From: Chloroflexota bacterium
Lineage (GTDB): Bacteria > Chloroflexota > UBA11872
Length of the DNA stretch: 64,000 bases
Direction: 5' to 3'
NCBI GenBank assembly: GCA_022825895.1
Contig: JAJDVX010000012.1
Location: 1 to 64,000, forward strand
The notes under the pieces are model-generated. The model was given only the letters and a program-made list of their open reading frames with translations. It ran no database searches and was not told the DNA's origin. Shown in pieces: positions 55,591 through 63,595 of the stretch (its first letter is position 1; each line of letters begins with the position of its first letter). A program made the translations under genes and the position numbers.

Positions 55591-56070
55591 ATCGATCTCA
55601 TAAACCTCATTGAACGCTTGGAGACGCTGCTGCGTCATGCCCAACGCGTGCCGTTGACCCACAAAGTGATGGTTGACGAGCGCGCCATGCTGACGGTTGT
55701 GGATGAAATGCGAATCCGCATTCCCGAGGAAATCCGGGAAGCTCGTCGTGTGATGCGCCAGCGCGATCAGATTCCGCAGGCCGCCCAGATGGAAGCCGAA
55801 CGCATCGTCCAGGAGGCCCGCGAGCAGGCCGAGCAGATGATTCGTGATGAAGAAATCGTGCAGCAGGCCGAGGCGCATGCCCTGAATCTGGTGCAGGAAG
55901 CCGAGGAGCGGCTGGACGCCTCGCGCGAAGAGATGGATCTCTACGCGCTGAGCATGCTGCGTGACCTGGAGGGTCGGCTCGAGTCGCACCTCACCAGCAT
56001 CCGTCGCGGCGTGGCCGCGCTTGACCAGAGCGAGGTCGAGCCGGTGGAGTTTGACGAGGAATCCCCCTAG
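55591..56070 (+). CDS. Coiled-coil (DivIVA/ATP-synthase-b-like) protein with probable AUC start
   Basis: A highly helical, charged protein of about 159 residues, lying between coaD and the DUF177 gene as similar proteins do in other bacteria of this kind. IDLINLIERLETLLRHAQRV opens the chain, and from about residue 50 to 130 it is continuous coiled coil with E/Q/A repeats. Function unknown; a cell-envelope or division role is only suggested by shape. The first TTG (55618) cuts off the IDLINLIERL segment, which looks conserved, and has no Shine-Dalgarno. The perfect GGAGGT eight bases before ATC 55591 favours that codon, either a rare AUC start or a miscalled ATG. Confidence 0.7.
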   Translation: MDLINLIERLETLLRHAQRVPLTHKVMVDERAMLTVVDEMRIRIPEEIREARRVMRQRDQIPQAAQMEAERIVQEAREQAEQMIRDEEIVQQAEAHALNLVQEAEERLDASREEMDLYALSMLRDLEGRLESHLTSIRRGVAALDQSEVEPVEFDEESP

Positions 56071-56111
56071 CGCGAGTTAAGCTGCTCGCGGGCTCGACCC
56101 GAGGGTCGCCT

Positions 56112-56633
56112 GTGGCCGACTACATCTTCAACGTCGCGCGGTTGCTGGCGCAGACCTCTGGCTCGCGGCGAACTGTGGACGTGAAGGCGCCGCCGGATGT
56201 CCTCAACGTGCCGGAAGTCATTGCGGCGGTGCGTGGGGTGGCGCAACTCACCCGGCTTTCGGATGCCATTCTCGTCACCGGGCAAATGCGTGCGCTCGTC
56301 CGCGTCCCCTGTGCCCGCTGCATGGATGATCTGGAACTCCAGCTCGACATCGAGCTCGACGATGAGTTCGTGCCGGGCATTGACCCGGCGCGCGGCGGGA
56401 CAGTGGATCCGGGCGACCGCTGGCTGCTGGACCGGGGTCACAACCTGGACCTGTCGCCGGTGCTGGCGGAAGCGGCGATCAGCGAGCTTCCGCCCCGCGT
56501 GGTTTGCCCGGGACAGTGCCAGCGTCCGCTGATCGATCGGCCGGCGACCTCCCCCGCGATCGACCCTCGCCTGGCGCCGTTGGAGCGCCTGCGCCGCCAA
56601 ATGCTCCACCAGGACGGTGAATCTCATGGATAA
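56112..56633 (+). CDS. DUF177 (YceD-like) protein
   Basis: A 173-residue protein of the DUF177 family, almost always upstream of rpmF as here, and linked to rRNA processing or ribosome assembly in plants and bacteria. VRVPCARCMDDLELQLDIELDDEFVP holds the CxxC, and SELPPRVVCPGQCQ the second Cys pair. The start is GTG 56112. The stop is nine bases before rpmF. Confidence 0.88.
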   Translation: MADYIFNVARLLAQTSGSRRTVDVKAPPDVLNVPEVIAAVRGVAQLTRLSDAILVTGQMRALVRVPCARCMDDLELQLDIELDDEFVPGIDPARGGTVDPGDRWLLDRGHNLDLSPVLAEAAISELPPRVVCPGQCQRPLIDRPATSPAIDPRLAPLERLRRQMLHQDGESHG

Positions 56634-56642
56634 TGGCGGGAT

Positions 56643-56843
56643 ATGACTCCTCTACCCAAACGTCGGCTCACCCGGTCGCGCTCGCGCGCTCGTCGCCATT
56701 CGGCGCGTGCGCGACGGCCAAATCTCGGGCGTTGTCCGACCTGCCATCGGCTGGTGGTCAGTCACCAGGTGTGTCCCCTGTGCGGGAACTACCGCGGCAA
56801 TCTGGTCATCGAGCCTTCAGACCAAGCCGTCAAGTACCGCTAG
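56643..56843 (+). CDS. rpmF: 50S ribosomal protein bL32
   Basis: Large-subunit protein of 66 residues: LPKRRLTRSRSRARR near the N-terminus, then NLGRCPTCHRLVVSHQVCPLCGNYRG with the two CxxC zinc pairs. The pairing with DUF177 upstream and fabD downstream is standard. Confidence 0.94.
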   Translation: MTPLPKRRLTRSRSRARRHSARARRPNLGRCPTCHRLVVSHQVCPLCGNYRGNLVIEPSDQAVKYR

Positions 56844-56867
56844 CCGGGAAGGCCCGTCCCAACCGCC

Positions 56868-57866
56868 ATGGCCCCTGAACAGGCCCGGGTTGCCTTTGTC
56901 TTTCCGGGTCAGGGTTCGCAGGCGCCTGGGATGGGCCGGGATCTGCGTGAATCCTCGGCCGCGGCCCGCGGCGTCTGGCAGGCGGCCGACGCTAGCTGCG
57001 GACTCTCGCTCAGCGAATTGACCGGCGCGGGCAGTCCGGACGACCTCCAGCCGCCCGATGTTCAGCAGCCGGCCATTGTCACGGCCTCCGTCGCCGCCTT
57101 TGCGGCGTTCAACCACGCGCTTGGCGTCGCCGGCGCCACGGTAACGGCCAAAGGCTATCCCGTGGATGTCGTCGCCCTTGCCGGCCATAGCGTTGGCCTG
57201 GTGTCTGCCGTCGTTGCCGCCGGCTGCACCCCCGTTGGCGAGGCCGTGGCCCTGGTGCGCGACCGCGGCCGCTTCATGGCCGCGGCGGCCTTCCAAAAGC
57301 CCGGCCGCATGGCGGCGGTCATCGGACTGGACGAGATCGAAGCCGAAAACCTGGCGGCGGCGATTCGGGCCGAGACACCGGGGAGCTATCTCGCGGTGGC
57401 CAATATCAACGCGCCGGGTCAGGTCGTGCTGGCGGGCGATCTGGCCGCCATTGATCGCCTCGTGAACGAACGACGCAACGCCGGGGTGCGCCGCGTGATT
57501 CCGCTCAAAGTCGGCGGCGCCTTTCACTCCGTGGCGATGCTGCCGGCCCAGGCCGCCATGCGCGAACGCCTGCTGGCGGTCGGAATAGATCCCCCGACTG
57601 CGCCCGTGATCAGTAACATCGACGCCACCCGGCTCACCGATCCGTCGGCTATTCGGGCCGAGATGGCGAACCACATCGCCGCTCCGGTCCGCTGGCTGGA
57701 CGGCATCCGTGCAATTGAGGCGTTTGGCGTGCGGCACATCGTGGAGTTTGGACACGGTTCGGTCCTTACCGGCATGCTGCGGCGCACGGTGAAGAATATT
57801 GCCCTGCATAACGTGAGCGACTTGGACACGGCCCGCGCGGTGGCCGCCGCGCTGACCAATGGGTAG
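56868..57866 (+). CDS. fabD: ACP S-malonyltransferase
   Basis: Loads malonyl groups on acyl carrier protein for fatty-acid synthesis, 332 residues. FVFPGQGSQAPGMG is the oxyanion block, LAGHSVGLVSA carries the catalytic Ser (S108; the more usual form is GHSLGE) and GGAFHSVAM the catalytic His. The end overlaps fabG by eight bases. acpP, fabH and fabF are not in the window. Confidence 0.93.
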   Translation: MAPEQARVAFVFPGQGSQAPGMGRDLRESSAAARGVWQAADASCGLSLSELTGAGSPDDLQPPDVQQPAIVTASVAAFAAFNHALGVAGATVTAKGYPVDVVALAGHSVGLVSAVVAAGCTPVGEAVALVRDRGRFMAAAAFQKPGRMAAVIGLDEIEAENLAAAIRAETPGSYLAVANINAPGQVVLAGDLAAIDRLVNERRNAGVRRVIPLKVGGAFHSVAMLPAQAAMRERLLAVGIDPPTAPVISNIDATRLTDPSAIRAEMANHIAAPVRWLDGIRAIEAFGVRHIVEFGHGSVLTGMLRRTVKNIALHNVSDLDTARAVAAALTNG

Positions 57867-58617
57867 CGACGGGCGCCTGACCGGGGCGCGCACGCTCGTT
57901 ACCGGCGCTTCCGGGGCGCTTGGCCGCGGGTTTTCGCGACGGCTTGCCGCCGAAGGCGCCGACCTTGTGCTGCACTACAACTCCAACGCACGGCAGGCTG
58001 ACGAGCTCGCCGCCGAGATTCGGTCCAACGGCGGCAGCGCCGTGGTCATCGGCGCCGATCTGTCCACGGTCGAAGGCGCCGAGCTGATCGTGGATCAAGC
58101 GCAGGATGCGTTGGGCGGATTGGACGTGCTCGTCAACAACGCCGGGACCACCCGCGACAACCTGCTGATGCGAATGTCCGACGAGCAGTGGGACACCGTC
58201 ATGAACACCAACCTCCGCTCGGCCTTCGTCTGCTCGCGACGAGCCGTCCGAGCCATGATCCGCCAGCGCAGCGGCCGCATCATCAACATCGCCTCGGTCG
58301 TCGGCCTGCGCGGTAATGCCGGCCAGGCCAACTACGCCGCGGCCAAGGCCGGCCTGATCGGCTTTACCCGCGCCTTGGCCCAGGAAGTCGGCAGCCGCGG
58401 CATTACCGTCAACGCGGTCGCGCCTGGCTTTGTCACGTCACCCCTCACCGACGTTATCCCCGACCAGCTGCGCGACAAAGCGCTGAACGCCATCCCGCTG
58501 GGTCGGTTTGCCGACCCGGATGACATCGCCGGCGCGGTGGCCTTCCTTGCGTCGGATGACGGCGCCTACGTCACCGGTCACGTGCTAACCGTTGACGGCG
58601 GCCTCGCCATGGGCTGA
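57859..58617 (+). CDS. fabG: 3-oxoacyl-ACP reductase
   Basis: NADPH-dependent SDR that reduces 3-ketoacyl-ACP, 252 residues. TGASGALGRGF (15-25), NNAGTTRDNLLMRM (the FabG-type block after NNAG) and the catalytic ...GQANYAAAKAGL are present, with VDGGLAMG at the end. The position between fabD and accC makes FabG more likely than a general SDR. Confidence 0.92.
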   Translation: MGSDGRLTGARTLVTGASGALGRGFSRRLAAEGADLVLHYNSNARQADELAAEIRSNGGSAVVIGADLSTVEGAELIVDQAQDALGGLDVLVNNAGTTRDNLLMRMSDEQWDTVMNTNLRSAFVCSRRAVRAMIRQRSGRIINIASVVGLRGNAGQANYAAAKAGLIGFTRALAQEVGSRGITVNAVAPGFVTSPLTDVIPDQLRDKALNAIPLGRFADPDDIAGAVAFLASDDGAYVTGHVLTVDGGLAMG

Positions 58618-58620
58618 GCG

Positions 58621-59979
58621 ATGTTCGACAAGGTCCTCGTCGCCAACCGGGGCGAGATGGCGGTTCGGATCATTCGCGCCTGCCGCGATTTGGGCGTGCG
58701 CACGGTGGCCATCTACTCGGAAGCCGATGCCGACGGCCTTCCCGTGCAAATGGCCGACGAGTCGGTCTGCATCGGCCCGGCGCCCGTCGCGGCCAGCTAT
58801 CTCAACGTGCCCCACATCATTGCCGCCGGACTCAACACCGGGTGCGATGCCGTGCATCCCGGCGCCGGCTTTCTGGCCGAAAACGCCTACTTCGCCGAAG
58901 CCTGCGAGCGCTACCGCATCACCTTCATCGGACCCACGCCCGAAAACATGCGCATGATGGGCGAGAAAACCCGCGCCCGCGAAGCCGCGCTGGCAGCCGG
59001 CCTGCCGGTCATTCCCGGGTCCGACGGCCCGGTGACCGACGTCAATGAAGCCAAGACCGTCGCCCGCGAAATCGGCTTCCCCGTCATGCTCAAGGCTGCT
59101 GGCGGCGGCGGCGGACGCGGCATCCGGAGCGTCAGCGATGTCGATGAACTCGTCACACTCTTCCCGCTGGCCCAGGCCGAGGCCCGCAGCTCGTTCGGCA
59201 ATGCCGACCTTTATGTCGAAAAGCAGATCCAACGTTCCCGCCACGTCGAAATCCAGGTCCTGGGCGATGGCTCCACCGTCGTGCACCTCGGCCACCGCGA
59301 ATGCTCCATCCAGCGCCGCTTCCAGAAGCTCATCGAGGAAGCGCCCGCCCCCAGCCTGAGCGGCCGCCAGGGTGACCGCGTCGCGCGAGCCGCTGTCCGG
59401 CTCGCCGAATCCATCAACTATCGCGGCGCCGGCACGGTCGAATTCCTCCTCGACGACCAGAATCGCTTCTACTTCATCGAGACCAACACCCGCATCCAGG
59501 TGGAACATCCCGCCACCGAGGAGATCACCGGCATCGACATCGTGCGGGCGCAGCTCCAAATTGCAGCCGGCGAACCCACCGGCCTGCGCCAGCGCGATAT
59601 CCGGCTCACCGGCCACGCCATCGAATTCCGCCTCCTGGCCGAGGACCCCGAGCGCGACTTCCGGCCCGACGCCGGTACCGTCACCGACCTGCGGCTGCCT
59701 GGCGGCCCCGGGGTTCGCCTGGATACGCACCTTTACGCTGGCTGCGACGTCCCCCCCTTCTATGACTCCTTGTTGGCCAAGCTCATCGTCTATGGCGACA
59801 CGCGCGACGAAGCGATCCAACGTTCCCGCCGCGCCCTGGCCGAAACCCGCATCGAAGGCCCCGCCACCAACCTGGATCTGCACAGATCAATCCTGCGGGA
59901 TCAGCGCTTTATCTCTGCCGACTACGACTTGGAGTACGTCTCGGGCACGCCCGTCCCCCTTGCGGAATCCGTCGGCTAG
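58621..59979 (+). CDS. accC: Acetyl-CoA carboxylase biotin carboxylase subunit
   Basis: Carboxylates biotin with bicarbonate and ATP, 452 residues. FDKVLVANRGEMAVRIIRACRDLG starts the chain, AAGGGGGRGIRSV is the ATP-grasp glycine loop, GHRECSIQRRFQKLIEEAP and IETNTRIQVEHPATEE hold the metal and active-site residues (the usual form of the last is EMNTRxQVEHP). The biotin carrier and carboxyltransferase subunits are not nearby. Confidence 0.94.
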   Translation: MFDKVLVANRGEMAVRIIRACRDLGVRTVAIYSEADADGLPVQMADESVCIGPAPVAASYLNVPHIIAAGLNTGCDAVHPGAGFLAENAYFAEACERYRITFIGPTPENMRMMGEKTRAREAALAAGLPVIPGSDGPVTDVNEAKTVAREIGFPVMLKAAGGGGGRGIRSVSDVDELVTLFPLAQAEARSSFGNADLYVEKQIQRSRHVEIQVLGDGSTVVHLGHRECSIQRRFQKLIEEAPAPSLSGRQGDRVARAAVRLAESINYRGAGTVEFLLDDQNRFYFIETNTRIQVEHPATEEITGIDIVRAQLQIAAGEPTGLRQRDIRLTGHAIEFRLLAEDPERDFRPDAGTVTDLRLPGGPGVRLDTHLYAGCDVPPFYDSLLAKLIVYGDTRDEAIQRSRRALAETRIEGPATNLDLHRSILRDQRFISADYDLEYVSGTPVPLAESVG

Positions 59980-59983
59980 GCCT

Positions 59984-60430
59984 GTGGCCGCGCGACGGCG
60001 ACGGCGTGGCCGGCGGCTGGCGCGCGAAACTGCCATGCGATTGATCTACGAGGCCGACATGGCCCAACGCCTGCCGCTCGAACTCCTGGACATCCGCCAG
60101 CGCGAGTTGCGCCTCGACGACGACACGGCCGCCTATTCGCGCCTGCTGGTAGAGACGGTCAGCGCAAACCGCGACCAGCTTGACGCCGCCATCGGATGCC
60201 TCACCCCCGCCTGGCCCGTGGACCAGATGGCCCGTCTGGATGTCGCCATCATGCGCATCGCCCTCGCCGAACTTGACGGCGGCGATGTCCCCGTGGCCGT
60301 GGCCATCAACGAAGCCGTCGAGCTGGCCAAGCGATACTGTGCCGAAGGTGCCGCCCCGATGATCAACGGGGCGTTAGGATCGTACGTACGAAAGGGCGCG
60401 GCGTCCGCCGTGCCTGATCACCAAGGCTGA
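59984..60430 (+). CDS. nusB: Transcription antitermination factor NusB
   Basis: RNA-binding factor of rRNA antitermination, 148 residues. RRRGRRLARETAMRLIYEADM is the conserved N-terminal helix, and VAVAINEAVELAKRY and MINGALGSYVR the C-terminal block. The GTG at 59984 is used; the frame is open upstream inside accC. It is four bases from accC and four from tatC. Confidence 0.9.
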   Translation: MAARRRRRGRRLARETAMRLIYEADMAQRLPLELLDIRQRELRLDDDTAAYSRLLVETVSANRDQLDAAIGCLTPAWPVDQMARLDVAIMRIALAELDGGDVPVAVAINEAVELAKRYCAEGAAPMINGALGSYVRKGAASAVPDHQG

Positions 60431-60434
60431 CCGA

Positions 60435-61253
60435 ATGGCTGAAGCCGACCAGGCCCTGACCGACCCGACGCAACCCCAGGAGGAACTCGGCGGCGTCATG
60501 TCGCTGCGCGAGCACCTGGACGAGCTGCGCAAGCGGCTCACCATTGCGATTCTGGCGATCATCCTCGCCAGCTTCGTGGTCTGGCCGTTCAAGGACTTCG
60601 TCTTTCACTTCGTCCAGCTCCCGCTGCCGCGCGGCGCCGTGCTGCAGCAAATCGCGGTTACCGAGACGCTCTTCACGTTCGTCAAGATCTCGTTCATCGT
60701 GGGCTTCGGCCTGGCCAGCCCCATCGTGGCCTACGAAGTCCTCGCCTTCGTCGCGCCCGGCCTCTACCCCCACGAGCGCCGCTGGCTCTTCATGAGCATT
60801 CCCGCGATTGCCTTGGCGTTCCTGGCCGGCGTGGCCTTTGCCTGGTTCATCGTCCTGCGTTTTACGGTCGGCTTCCTGGCCGGATTCGCGCCCGCCACCA
60901 TCAGCACCGAATTCACCGTCGACGGCTGGGTCTCGTTCGTCTTACGCATTCTGTTGGCCGTCGGCCTGGCCTTCGAGACGCCCTTCATCATCTTTGCCCT
61001 GGCCAAAATCGGCATCGTCACCGCCGATAGCCTTGCCCAACAGCGCCGCTACGCCATCGTGGCCATCGCCGTCATCTCGGCCATCATCACGCCAACGCCC
61101 GACCCATTCACCCAGGCTTCGGTTGGGATTCCGCTCTACGCCCTCTACGAAGTCGGCGTCGTTCTGGCCCGCGTGGCTGCGCCGGCCGACCGGCCTGACG
61201 ACGAGACGGAACCGGAACCCGAAGACGACGGCTCGGTTCCCACCACCGCCTAG
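60435..61253 (+). CDS. tatC: Twin-arginine translocase subunit TatC
   Basis: Signal-recognition core of the Tat export pathway, 272 residues. LREHLDELRKRLTIAIL is the N-terminal motif, and about six hydrophobic segments follow. FKISFIVGFGLASPIVAYEVLAFVAPGLYPHERR is the usual first-loop region. The C-terminus is acidic. TatA is not in the window. Convergent with the pseudouridine synthase gene, overlapping it by four bases. Confidence 0.94.
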   Translation: MAEADQALTDPTQPQEELGGVMSLREHLDELRKRLTIAILAIILASFVVWPFKDFVFHFVQLPLPRGAVLQQIAVTETLFTFVKISFIVGFGLASPIVAYEVLAFVAPGLYPHERRWLFMSIPAIALAFLAGVAFAWFIVLRFTVGFLAGFAPATISTEFTVDGWVSFVLRILLAVGLAFETPFIIFALAKIGIVTADSLAQQRRYAIVAIAVISAIITPTPDPFTQASVGIPLYALYEVGVVLARVAAPADRPDDETEPEPEDDGSVPTTA

Positions 61254-62194
61254 CCTCGGTCCCGCCCTGATGCCGGCGTCTCCGGCAGCGTGAGACCCAG
61301 GTCCGCTGCCGCACGTTGAAAGTCCTCCGGCGGCGCGGCCGTCGCCAGCCAGCGTTCGCCCGCGTCGTCCTCGAAGCCCAGCGTCCACGCGTGCAACATC
61401 ACCCGCACGCCCGGCGCCGGCCCGCCGTATGTCCCGTCGCCCACGATCGGGTGACCCACAGCCGCCATATGCACCCGGATCTGGTGTGTGCGTCCGGTCA
61501 CTGGACTGGCCTCCACCAGCACCGTGCCGCCTGAAATGTCCAGCACCCGGTAATCCGTTACAGCCGGCCGTCCCCTCAGCGCCACCGCCATCCGGGTGCG
61601 GTGCGTTGGGTGTCGCCCGATCGGCGCCTCAATGCGTCCCCGCGGCGGCTCCGGCGCCCCACGCGCAAGTAGCAGATACCGCTTACCCACCTCGCGCCGC
61701 TCGAACGCCCGTGCCAGGTGCGCGTACGTCGCCGGCGTGCGCGCGATCAGCACCACCCCCGATGTGTCCTTGTCCAGCCGGTGCACGATGCCCGGTCGCC
61801 GCGGGTGCCCCACGCCCGCAAGCTCCGGGTAGTGCGCCAGCAGCCGGTGCGCCAGCGTCCCGCGGCTGGCCCCCGCCCCCGGGTGCATCACCATCCCCGC
61901 CGGCTTGTCCACCGCCACGAATCCGTCGGTCGTCAGCAGTCGATCCAACGGCCCCGGCTCCGGCTCAAGCTCCTGCGTCACCGCCGGTACCTGGCCTTGC
62001 ACGATGTCCCCGTCTCGCAGCCGCCGCGACGGCGCGGCCGTCCGGCCGTTCACCGTCACCTGCCCGTCCCGGATCAGCCGCGCCGCCCGGGACCGCGAAA
62101 CGTCCTCCACCGCCTCCGCCACGAACGTATCCAACCGCACCCCACGCGACGCACCGGCACAAATCAACTCAAAGCGGACCGCCTGCTCGCACAT
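61250..62194 (-). CDS. rluD: RluA-family pseudouridine synthase (RluD-type)
   Basis: Modifies uridines of 23S rRNA, 314 residues. An S4 RNA-binding domain (RLDTFVAEAVEDVSRSRAARLIRDGQVTVNG) comes first, then VDKPAGMVMHPG, the catalytic HRLDKDTSGVVL (Asp) and VTGRTHQIRVHMAAVGHPIVGD. The layout is that of RluD/YlyB. Exact uridine targets are inferred from the family only. Confidence 0.9.
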   Translation of the reverse strand: MCEQAVRFELICAGASRGVRLDTFVAEAVEDVSRSRAARLIRDGQVTVNGRTAAPSRRLRDGDIVQGQVPAVTQELEPEPGPLDRLLTTDGFVAVDKPAGMVMHPGAGASRGTLAHRLLAHYPELAGVGHPRRPGIVHRLDKDTSGVVLIARTPATYAHLARAFERREVGKRYLLLARGAPEPPRGRIEAPIGRHPTHRTRMAVALRGRPAVTDYRVLDISGGTVLVEASPVTGRTHQIRVHMAAVGHPIVGDGTYGGPAPGVRVMLHAWTLGFEDDAGERWLATAAPPEDFQRAAADLGLTLPETPASGRDRG

Positions 62195-62288
62195 CGGAAA
62201 GCTCGACTACCCGGCCAGACGCGTTGGTCTCCCTCTCCTCGCGGCGACCTCTACGCACCGTCGCTCGTCCCCCGAGCCGCGTCCGCTC

Positions 62289-62360
62289 TTGCTCCCTCTC
62301 CCTGTGGGAGAGGGCTGGGGTGAGGGTCTTCCGGGCAGCCGAGCCCGGGTTCCGCAAAGG
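62289..62360. repeat. Dispersed hairpin repeat, copy B
   Basis: Arms CCCTCTCCC and GGGAGAGGG flank a short spacer, followed by the GGGGTGAGGGTCTTCCGGGCA tail (given here in part). It matches copy A over about 70 bases, including flanks such as CCGCAAAG. A shorter fragment, GGGGTGGGGTGAGGGACTT, follows at 62374-62393. Confidence 0.85.
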
Positions 62361-62373
62361 TCTCCCGCCGAAG

Positions 62374-62393
62374 AGGGGTGGGGTGAGGGACTT
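62374..62393. repeat. Dispersed repeat, partial copy
   Basis: AGGGG-TGGGGTGAGGGACTT resembles the right half of the repeat without its left arm. It lies 14 bases after copy B, between the pseudouridine synthase and the zinc/TM protein. Confidence 0.5.
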
Positions 62394-62432
62394 TGGACCG
62401 TGATGGCAACGGTGAGTGCCTCGTTCACCGCC

Positions 62433-63305
62433 CTACCCGTCACTCTCCGCCCGCGACCGTACTTCCACTTCCCCGATCGACACATACCCCTCGTGGCCGC
62501 CATTCGCCAGCAACCGCAGCACCACGTAGCGCGTCACCTCGGTCGGAATCTCAATCCGCACGCTCGGCGCTGGATCCAGCTCTGCTTGCCGAATGAACTT
62601 CAAGCCGCTGGGATCCTCTCGCGGATCCACCTCCCGCGAGGTAAACACCTGCACCCGCTGCGGATAACTGTCCGCCGGCTCGTCCGGGTGATTCATGATG
62701 TCGATCGTCGCGATCGGCGTCCGCAGATTCATCTTCAGCACCACGTCCTGCGGGAACCGCGCGCCAGCTGAACGCCAGGCCGCGAAATCCGATTCGTTCA
62801 GGCCATCCACCAGCATCTCCGGACCGTGTCCCTCCTGCGCTCCCGCCGGCGAATGCGCCCGTCCCCCCACCGCCGAAGCCGACACCAGCGCCCCGCGGCT
62901 GCGATCCGCCCCATCGAACAGCAGCCGCATCTTCACCGCCAGGTCGCCCCGCAGGTCGCTCCCGTTCGACACGATGAACAGCTGCACCGCCATCAGCAAC
63001 GAGAGCCCCAGCACAATCCCCACCGGCAGCCAGTTCCACGAAATAACGTTCCGGCGCAACGCCGTACGGTCCAGTTCGACTCTGCGTTCCAACTGCCCCT
63101 GGCAGACGTCGCACACGTAGCCCCAGTCCGAGTCGTTCAGCGCCTCGTCGCAAAACAGCCGCGCGCAGTGGTCGCAGCGCTGCGTGGCCACCCGCGTCGG
63201 GTACACGGTGCACCGGTACAGCGCCAACTCACGCGCGCTCTCGGCAAAAATGCGACGGCTCGGTGGACGCTTCGCCGGCTCGCCAACTCGCATCGCTGGA
63301 CCCAT
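62433..63305 (-). CDS. Zinc-binding, single-TM protein with discoidin-like C-terminus
   Basis: I do not recognise a named family for the whole 290-residue chain. Residues 32-68 carry six cysteines spaced as a B-box-like zinc module (C32, C44, C47, C52, C65, C68) also seen in other Chloroflexota-type membrane proteins. One hydrophobic segment (about 92-113) follows. The C-terminal 130 residues (LKMNLRTPIATIDIMNHPDEPADSYP, then VVLRLLANGGHEGYVSIGEVEV) look like an F5/8-type (discoidin) beta-sandwich, which usually binds sugars or lipids. The likely topology is zinc module inside, discoidin outside. Confidence 0.65.
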   Translation of the reverse strand: MGPAMRVGEPAKRPPSRRIFAESARELALYRCTVYPTRVATQRCDHCARLFCDEALNDSDWGYVCDVCQGQLERRVELDRTALRRNVISWNWLPVGIVLGLSLLMAVQLFIVSNGSDLRGDLAVKMRLLFDGADRSRGALVSASAVGGRAHSPAGAQEGHGPEMLVDGLNESDFAAWRSAGARFPQDVVLKMNLRTPIATIDIMNHPDEPADSYPQRVQVFTSREVDPREDPSGLKFIRQAELDPAPSVRIEIPTEVTRYVVLRLLANGGHEGYVSIGEVEVRSRAESDG

Positions 63306-63595
63306 CCGCCGCCATTCGTCTGCGCGTGTGAAGGAGTCCAGGACTCGGTATCCCGCCGGCGCGCGTGTGCTCCGCGCCGCAAACGCAGCCTTGCCTCAAT
63401 ATACTCGTGCTACCTAACTCGCCGCCGCCGTGAACACTTCGGTTGCCGGTTGCTTTGTTTGTACCCCGTCGCTCGAGGGGCCGTCTTTCCCCTCTCCCCG
63501 TGGGAGAGGGTTAGGGTGAGGGTCTTCCGCGCACCCAATGACGAGTGATCCCGGTCAGGCATTTCAACCCCGTCGGCAATCTCCGCTGAGGCTCC
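63306..63595. other. Intergenic stretch with repeat copy C
   Basis: About 290 bases between the divergent zinc/TM gene and lepB. It holds copy C of the dispersed repeat (63486-63530). I see no gene or RNA. A TATATT on the minus strand near 63397-63402 could be the -10 of the zinc/TM gene, but no -35 fits well. Confidence 0.5.
63486..63530. repeat. Dispersed hairpin repeat, copy C
   Basis: CCCTCTCCC, a short spacer, GGGAGAGGG, then GGGTGAGGGTCTTCCG, the same order as copies A and B. It is about 65 bases before the lepB start. Confidence 0.85.

Noticed and set aside
58585..59883. 432-residue minus-strand open frame opposite accC
   Set aside because: Antisense shadow of biotin carboxylase without a ribosome-binding site or domain.
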